From: Bin5 sp963662575
GTDB taxonomy: Bacteria; Chloroflexota; Anaerolineae; Caldilineales; Caldilineaceae
NCBI GenBank assembly: GCA_963662575.1
Contig: OY759723.1
Coordinates: 868,001-932,000 of the forward strand
Length of the DNA stretch: 64,000 nt
Direction of reading: 5' to 3'
The position numbers were made by a program, and so were the translations under genes. The notes beneath the pieces are model-generated. The model did not search any database. It worked only from the letters and a program-made list of their open reading frames with translations, and was not told where the DNA came from. The first letter of the stretch is position 1. Each line of letters begins with the position of its first letter. Shown one piece after another: positions 59,760 through 64,000 of this stretch.

Positions 59760-59779
59760 CGGACACAGTGAAGTGTCCG
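59760..59779 (-). terminator. Hairpin directly after the small membrane protein gene
   Basis: CGGACAC/GTGTCCG, a 7-bp stem with a 6-base loop, starts 15 bases after the stop at 59795 and is followed on the minus strand by GGCTTATTTT. A second terminator-like hairpin follows at 59714. Confidence 0.5.
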
Positions 59780-59794
59780 AGTTCCCTGATCTAA

Positions 59795-59920
59795 CTAAAA
59801 CCAATTCTCGATCCGCATCTGGAAAAACATGAACAATACAAACAGGAAAAACAAGGCGCCAATCATGTAGGTGATTACAACACCTTTCGTTAGTTTAGGA
59901 GGCCTTTCGTCTTTGTCCAT
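59795..59920 (-). CDS. Small single-helix membrane protein (41 residues)
   Basis: From the ATG at 59920, with CAGGAG upstream, the frame gives a charged N-terminus ('MDKDERPPKLTKG') and one membrane helix ('VITYMIGALFFLFVLFMFF'). It is too short for a family assignment. Two terminator-like hairpins follow it, supporting that it is a real transcription unit. Confidence 0.5.
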   Translation of the reverse strand: MDKDERPPKLTKGVVITYMIGALFFLFVLFMFFQMRIENWF

Positions 59921-60034
59921 GCCATTGCTCCTGCACATGCCGTGCGATACCCACAGCCCATCCCTACCTGACTCAAACAGAACTGCTCGCAACAATAACA
60001 CAATTGCCCGCGACACCCTACTCCAACACAAAAA

Positions 60035-60053
60035 CCAACACGTCCCGTGGCGG
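60035..60053 (-). terminator. Terminator-type hairpin 2 (CCGTCACG family)
   Basis: On the minus strand CCGCCACG-gga-CGTGTTGG (one mismatch, one wobble) is followed by TTTTTGTGTT. It lies 42 bases after the gene at 60095-60430. Confidence 0.6.
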
Positions 60054-60094
60054 CTCTTTCCGTCCTTCTTGCCAACATCAACAACCTCTCGACT

Positions 60095-60430
60095 CTAACG
60101 CCGGTACAATGCTCCTCTAATCATAGCCTCTCGTGCAAAAGGCCCGTGGAAACGCCTGGGCTTTTGCCAACCCGGTTCAACCAAAAAGAAAAGCCAAACA
60201 GGTGCGACCATGAACCACAACGGAACAAAGTAAATCAGCCAAATGACAAACCCGTCGCACTCCAATTCGTTCGCAGTGTAGTACCCACGACTTAGTTCGC
60301 ATGCCTGCCGATCCACCAACTCAACGCCTTTGGCATCGTCAATCAATAAGAAATCAATGGCGGATGCGGTCGATACAACAAGGAGCACGACGGTAATAAA
60401 AACCAGTAAAGCCTTGCCAATTTGTGCCAT
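60095..60430 (-). CDS. Small membrane protein with signal-like N-terminus
   Basis: 111 residues from the ATG at 60430 (GAGG 6 bases upstream). 'IGKALLVFITVVLLVVSTAS' is a signal or anchor helix; a short extracytoplasmic part with three Cys residues is followed by a second helix ('VIWLIYFVPLWFMVAPVWLFFLV' region) and a basic tail. No family recognised. Confidence 0.6.
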   Translation of the reverse strand: MAQIGKALLVFITVVLLVVSTASAIDFLLIDDAKGVELVDRQACELSRGYYTANELECDGFVIWLIYFVPLWFMVAPVWLFFLVEPGWQKPRRFHGPFAREAMIRGALYRR

Positions 60431-60537
60431 CACACACCTCCCCCTCCCGTGAATTGCCACGCCACCATAGCACGCCCCTTACCCCAAGACAAACTCGCCA
60501 GAACTAACCCAACACCACACACCCAAAATAACAAAAA

Positions 60538-60556
60538 CCGCCACGTTCCGTGACGG
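60538..60556 (-). terminator. Terminator-type hairpin 3 (CCGTCACG family), orphan
   Basis: On the minus strand CCGTCACG-gaa-CGTGGCGG followed by TTTTTGTTATTTT. It is nearly identical to hairpin 1, but no minus-strand gene is seen upstream of it (60557-60721 holds nothing I can support), so it may mark a lost gene. Confidence 0.55.
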
Positions 60557-60721
60557 CTCTGCCCGCGTTATGCCACCAGCACGCCACTCACCCCCCCCTC
60601 GCCACCGATCACATTTCGTGAAGGACCATCCCGCATTATCCCACATTTGACAACCCGCCAGGTGACGTGCCAGTCTCTGGCTTACGCAACACCTTGTGCA
60701 CAACCATCAGGATCGACAAAT

Positions 60722-61624
60722 ATGGGGAAACGAAATTCACGACGAAAAAAGTCGAGACGCCACACATCTACAAACCAGACCTCAATGTTGAACCATCCGG
60801 GCAAACTGTGGGTGGACGTTCTGGTATTGCCGGTGTTTCGAAATCGAGGCATAGGCACGGCGTTGTGGCACTATTTGTGCCGGGAGATTGAGCAGTTCGA
60901 CCCCTTGCGCCTGCTAACCACTACCCGAGAAGACTACACGGAGGGCGTGCGGTTTGCGCAAAAGATGGACTTCACTGAGCGTATGAGAGTGTGGGAGTCA
61001 CGGCTGGACACACTCAAAGTTAACCTCGGTGACTGGGAGAGCTACTCCCTTAAATGTGCCGAGCAGAGCATCGAAATCAAGACCATCACAGAGTTGAAGT
61101 CCGATCCGAACCGGGATCGAAAACTGTATGAACTGGATTGGGCGATTAGTCAGGACGTGCCTAGCTCGGAAGCACAGGCGAAGAAGCCGTTCGAAGAATT
61201 CCAGAAGGTCTGGGAACGGCAGAATCTGGTGTCAGACGGCTGGTTTGTGGCAGTAGACAACGGTGGATATGTTGGGATGAGTAATCTGTGGTCGAGCCAA
61301 GCCGACGCAAACGTTTATCATGTTGGCCTGACTGGTGTGGTACGATCCCATCGGAGAAGAGGCATCGCGATGACATTGAAGCTGCGCACGGTTGAATTCG
61401 CACAGAGGAGCGGTGTAGGAGAAATTCGCACTTGGAACGAATCCAACAATAAGGGAATGCTGGACATCAACAACCGACTGGGATTCGTGCGTCAGCCAGA
61501 TTTCATCATTTTCGCAAAGGAGATAGGGGAAGATCGCCCAAGGGACGCCAAGCTCAGCATTGCCGACCAGGCTGCAGCCGAACCGCAGCCGGGGGCCAAT
61601 CACGAGAATGACCAGATAAGGTAA
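60722..61624 (+). CDS. GNAT-type acetyltransferase with a truncated first domain
   Basis: A 300-residue protein from the ATG at 60722. Two GNAT units are visible: the first begins only at its central strand, 'KLWVDVLVLPVFRNRGIGTA' (acetyl-CoA loop), and the second is complete with 'VYHVGLTGVVRSHRRRGIAM' and 'WNESNNKGMLDINNRLGFVR'. The N-terminal half of the first unit is missing; a basic, low-complexity leader takes its place, so the gene may be 5'-truncated or frameshifted upstream. The tandem arrangement is known in mycothiol-synthase-like proteins. Substrate unknown. Confidence 0.75.
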   Translation: MGKRNSRRKKSRRHTSTNQTSMLNHPGKLWVDVLVLPVFRNRGIGTALWHYLCREIEQFDPLRLLTTTREDYTEGVRFAQKMDFTERMRVWESRLDTLKVNLGDWESYSLKCAEQSIEIKTITELKSDPNRDRKLYELDWAISQDVPSSEAQAKKPFEEFQKVWERQNLVSDGWFVAVDNGGYVGMSNLWSSQADANVYHVGLTGVVRSHRRRGIAMTLKLRTVEFAQRSGVGEIRTWNESNNKGMLDINNRLGFVRQPDFIIFAKEIGEDRPRDAKLSIADQAAAEPQPGANHENDQIR

Positions 61625-61888
61625 CTCGCGGTTGCAGTGGTCGAAATAATGAGTCAGATATCGGCCCTCTTGCGAATACGATTCTAACGGCGTTTGGCCA
61701 CGCGGCCGGCAGGCTCCCGTAGCTCGATCCAAATGACTCCAACCGGAGAAGCAGGCAAAACCAGTTGCCCCTGTTTCCGGCCCTGAAAGGGCAAAGTTTG
61801 CAGTTCTTAGGGTCTATCTCCACAAGGTACGTTGGCACAGATTCCGGCACTTTGGGATATAAGCCCCAAAATTTGGGAGGAAAATGAG

Positions 61889-62632
61889 ATGACATACTCA
61901 GGGCAGTCGCTGGCGGGGAAGGTGGCTCTGGTTACCGGGGGAGGACGGGGCATCGGGCGGGCGATCGCTGTCGCTTTTGCCGACGCGGGGGCAGCCGTCT
62001 GTTGCGCGGCGCGCACTCGGTCGGAGATTGAGGCCGTGGCCAGCGAGATCGAGACGGGCGGGGGACAGGCGCTGGCGGTGACTACGGATGTGGCCGACCT
62101 GGCATCGGTGCAGGAGGCGGTTGACGAGACCGCGGCGCGCTTCGGCGGGCTGGATATTCTGGTCATCAACGCGGGCGTCTCGCCGGGGAGGAGCGAGGTG
62201 GCCGAGAGCGACCCGGCCGCTTGGGGCCAGACGATCGCGATCAATCTGACCGGCGCCTACCATTGCGCGAGGGTGGCCATTCCCCATCTCAAGGCGCGCG
62301 GCGGGGGCAAGATCATTACGATCGGCTCGGGGATGGGGCACCGCGGCGCGCCCGGCTCGTCCGCCTACAGCGCCTCGAAGGCGGGGCTGTGGATGTTGAC
62401 GCGTGTGCTGGGCCAGGAGTTGCGGGGCGACAATATCAGCGTCAACGAACTGATTCCGGGGCCGGTAAACACGGCGATGATGCCCGGCGCGGCCGCGCGC
62501 GAGCCTGGCACGTTCGATGGCGAGTGGTTCAAGGAGCCGGAGGAGGTCGTTCCGCTGGCGTTGTTCCTCGCCAGCGCGCCGGACGGCGGGCAGACGGCGC
62601 AGAGTTTCAGTTTGATGCGTCGGGATAATTAG
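61889..62632 (+). CDS. SDR-family oxidoreductase
   Basis: A 247-residue classical short-chain dehydrogenase. GGGAGG precedes the ATG at 61889. Nucleotide motif 'VTGGGRGIGRAIAVAFADAG', 'LVINAGVSPG', catalytic Ser in 'ITIGSGMGHRGAPGSSAYSA' and Tyr-x3-Lys in 'SAYSASKAGLW' are present. Many relatives are 3-oxoacyl-ACP reductases or sugar/alcohol dehydrogenases; the substrate is not clear. The stop codon overlaps the end of the minus-strand relic at 62629. Confidence 0.92.
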   Translation: MTYSGQSLAGKVALVTGGGRGIGRAIAVAFADAGAAVCCAARTRSEIEAVASEIETGGGQALAVTTDVADLASVQEAVDETAARFGGLDILVINAGVSPGRSEVAESDPAAWGQTIAINLTGAYHCARVAIPHLKARGGGKIITIGSGMGHRGAPGSSAYSASKAGLWMLTRVLGQELRGDNISVNELIPGPVNTAMMPGAAAREPGTFDGEWFKEPEEVVPLALFLASAPDGGQTAQSFSLMRRDN

Positions 62633-62817
62633 GTTAACGACACCCACGACCGCTTGTCTGCCGCTTTGTGCATGGCTTGCATGACGGCGCCGCTGCTGAA
62701 ACGGAAGAGTGCCTCGCCGGTTTTGTTACGGTCGGGGCCGTATTTTTGTACGGTCACGTTCGCAATGTGCTGATCGGCGGGGCGTACGCGAGCGAGCGGC
62801 GGGTCGCCTGTGATCGG
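62629..62817 (-). pseudogene. C-terminal relic of a protein, possibly a Gfo/Idh-type oxidoreductase
   Basis: The minus strand reads naturally as protein for 62 codons ('LPITGDPPLARVRPADQHIA', 'GEALFRFSSGAVMQAMHKAA') and ends with a stop at 62629. An in-frame TGA lies just upstream (62818-62820) and there is no start, so this is a fragment. The family guess is weak. Confidence 0.35.
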
Positions 62818-62827
62818 GAGTATTCAA

Positions 62828-63904
62828 ATGATATTTCAGAAGCCCTTGAAGAACTTCAGGGGTAATCGGCTGCGATGTCTGACGCGGCGCTCATGGTTGA
62901 GTGGGAGTAGCAAGAAGCCCGTATGGGCCATAGGTGTTGTTGTCGCGCTCCTGCTGGCAACTGCTTGCGCCGCCAGGACTGCAGACGTTTCGGAAAGCAG
63001 ATCGTCTGGCACCTGGTCCGTGGTCGCTGTGGACGCTGATGGCGGCGAGGTGGGCGTTGCTCTGGCCACGTGCGTTGCCGGCGACTTCAGGCTATCCCAA
63101 TCAACTGTTAGCGAGTCGGAGAATGACGCGGGGCGAACGATCTATCAGGTGTATATCGACATCTCCCTGCTCGGGAATGTCGAACTGGCCCGCTTGCTGC
63201 CCGGGCATGGGGTAATTGTTGCTCAGGCTGCGGTGGACCCGGAGAACAGCGATCGGATCGATAGGGCTGCGAGCCGTTTAATGGCCGGCGCCTCTGCTCA
63301 AGAAGCAGTTGCCGCAGCCATGTTGGGTGACTCCTTCGTGCAGACGAGGCAGTACGGCGTGGCTACGCTGGCTCAGGGAGAGGCGAATTTCACCGGCGAT
63401 GAGAACTCCGACTGGGCCGGGGGAGTCAGCGGGCCATCCGTTTCGGCGCAGGGGAATATCCTGGTGGGACCGGCGGTGGTCAGCGCGCCGGTGGAAGCGT
63501 TTCAAGAGGCTATGCAACAGCCGGGCGCGGTCCTGTCTGATGGGCTGATCGCCGCGCTTGAGGCCGGTTCCATGGCAGGGGGTGACAACCGTTGTCCGCG
63601 GGAACAGACGGCTCAGTCCGCTTTCCTGGCGGTGGCGCGTACCAGCGACCAGGGAGACACCTTGAGCCGGTGGCGGACCGTTCCACCGCAAGACATTGGC
63701 GAGCAGAACCCCGTGGCTCTGCTACGCCAGGCCTACGATAGGGGAGAGTCCTCGCAGGTAGAGGTTAACGGCATCGGGAGCGACGGCTTGCCGCCGTTTT
63801 TGTTGGGACTGGCTGCGTTGGTCGTGGCCTTCGTGTTGGCCTCAGGTGTGGCTGTGTTTTGGGTTGTGAAGAGACGGAGGCGTCGGAGGCCTACTCAGGA
63901 TTGA
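62828..63904 (+). CDS. DUF1028 (Ntn-hydrolase-like) membrane-anchored protein
   Basis: A 358-residue protein from the ATG at 62828, 8 bases after GGGAG. A basic N-terminus and a signal/lipobox-like helix ('GVVVALLLATAC') precede the DUF1028 domain (about 65-290): 'WSVVAVDADGGEVGVALATC', 'HGVIVAQAAVDPENSDRI', 'DWAGGVSGPSVSAQGNILVG'. DUF1028 proteins share the Ntn-hydrolase fold but their substrates are unknown. A C-terminal membrane helix ('LLGLAALVVAFVLASGVAVF') is followed by an Arg-rich tail, so the domain is probably outside the cell with both ends anchored. Confidence 0.85.
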   Translation: MIFQKPLKNFRGNRLRCLTRRSWLSGSSKKPVWAIGVVVALLLATACAARTADVSESRSSGTWSVVAVDADGGEVGVALATCVAGDFRLSQSTVSESENDAGRTIYQVYIDISLLGNVELARLLPGHGVIVAQAAVDPENSDRIDRAASRLMAGASAQEAVAAAMLGDSFVQTRQYGVATLAQGEANFTGDENSDWAGGVSGPSVSAQGNILVGPAVVSAPVEAFQEAMQQPGAVLSDGLIAALEAGSMAGGDNRCPREQTAQSAFLAVARTSDQGDTLSRWRTVPPQDIGEQNPVALLRQAYDRGESSQVEVNGIGSDGLPPFLLGLAALVVAFVLASGVAVFWVVKRRRRRRPTQD

Positions 63905-63921
63905 GCCGCTGCAATTTTCTA

Positions 63922-63965
63922 CCGGCGTTGTAGCCGGACTCTCGCTCTTCGGGCGTAGCCGAGAG
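63922..63965 (+). terminator. Possible terminator hairpins at the right edge
   Basis: Two neighbouring stem-loops, CCGGC/GCCGG (63922-63937) and CTCTCG/CGAGAG (63939-63965), follow the DUF1028 gene by about 20 bases. There is no T-run, so they may be repeat-type structures rather than a terminator. Confidence 0.35.
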
Positions 63966-64000
63966 CGGCCCGGCCAGTTGGCGTCAACGGACAGACGGCG

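Noticed and set aside
61161..61732. Minus-strand frames antisense to the double GNAT gene
   Set aside because: No recognisable motifs, and the plus strand has clear acetyltransferase signatures.

Overview
The window looks like a chromosomal segment of a Chloroflexota bacterium, probably from the Caldilinea-like or sponge-associated lineages. This is inferred from gene content, not from a marker-gene tree. The signs are high GC, coenzyme F420 biosynthesis genes beside an F420-type (LLM) oxidoreductase, sugar ABC transporters paired with phytanoyl-CoA dioxygenases, molybdenum hydroxylases of the xanthine/CO dehydrogenase family, and many short GC-rich dispersed repeats. I saw no rRNA, tRNA or CRISPR array.

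Layout. 1-3.1 kb: the end of a fibronectin-type protein and a histidine kinase fused to a response regulator with a DNA-binding output domain. 3.7-9.3 kb: a minus-strand F420 cluster (nitroreductase, cofD, cofC) with a large adenine methyltransferase gene between cofD and cofC. 9.6-14.6 kb: a minus-strand carbohydrate ABC importer (binding protein and two permeases) flanked by two PhyH dioxygenases; the downstream one is a pseudogene with two in-frame stops. 14.8-17.8 kb: a transposon-rich patch with a frameshifted IS701-type remnant, an intact IS with terminal repeats and a target duplication, and repeat copies. 18-26.4 kb: a plus-strand run with an LLM oxidoreductase, a molybdenum hydroxylase in two subunits split by GNAT and PlsC genes, a membrane protein, a VOC protein and a nitrilase.

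26.5-34.2 kb: a putative regulator with a palindromic operator, then a minus-strand set that resembles a membrane-stress module: two DUF2207 membrane proteins, a zinc-ribbon membrane protein, a coiled-coil protein and an SPFH protein ending in an excisionase-type HTH. 34.3-43.7 kb: a hydroxyacid dehydrogenase, an amidohydrolase, a lipoprotein, an orphan binding protein, dcd, a large SF2 helicase with zinc fingers and duplicated C-terminal repeats, and a queuosine-precursor transporter. 43.7-49.3 kb: carB, a deoxyribosyltransferase-like gene, an orphan HicB-like gene and a DUF2971 gene. 49.4-53.8 kb: a SAM-I riboswitch followed by aspartokinase, homoserine dehydrogenase and aspartate-semialdehyde dehydrogenase. 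53.9-58.2 kb: an unrecognised HAD-like protein, ftsH and psuG. 58.4-61.6 kb: an accessory patch of small membrane proteins, repeated terminators and gene relics. 61.9-64 kb: an SDR enzyme and a DUF1028 protein.

The most distinctive signals are a dispersed double-hairpin repeat (seven copies, one orientation, with compensatory changes), the SPFH-HTH/DUF2207 cluster, and the zinc-finger helicase. The SAM riboswitch is complete by eye, with aptamer, antiterminator and terminator all traceable.
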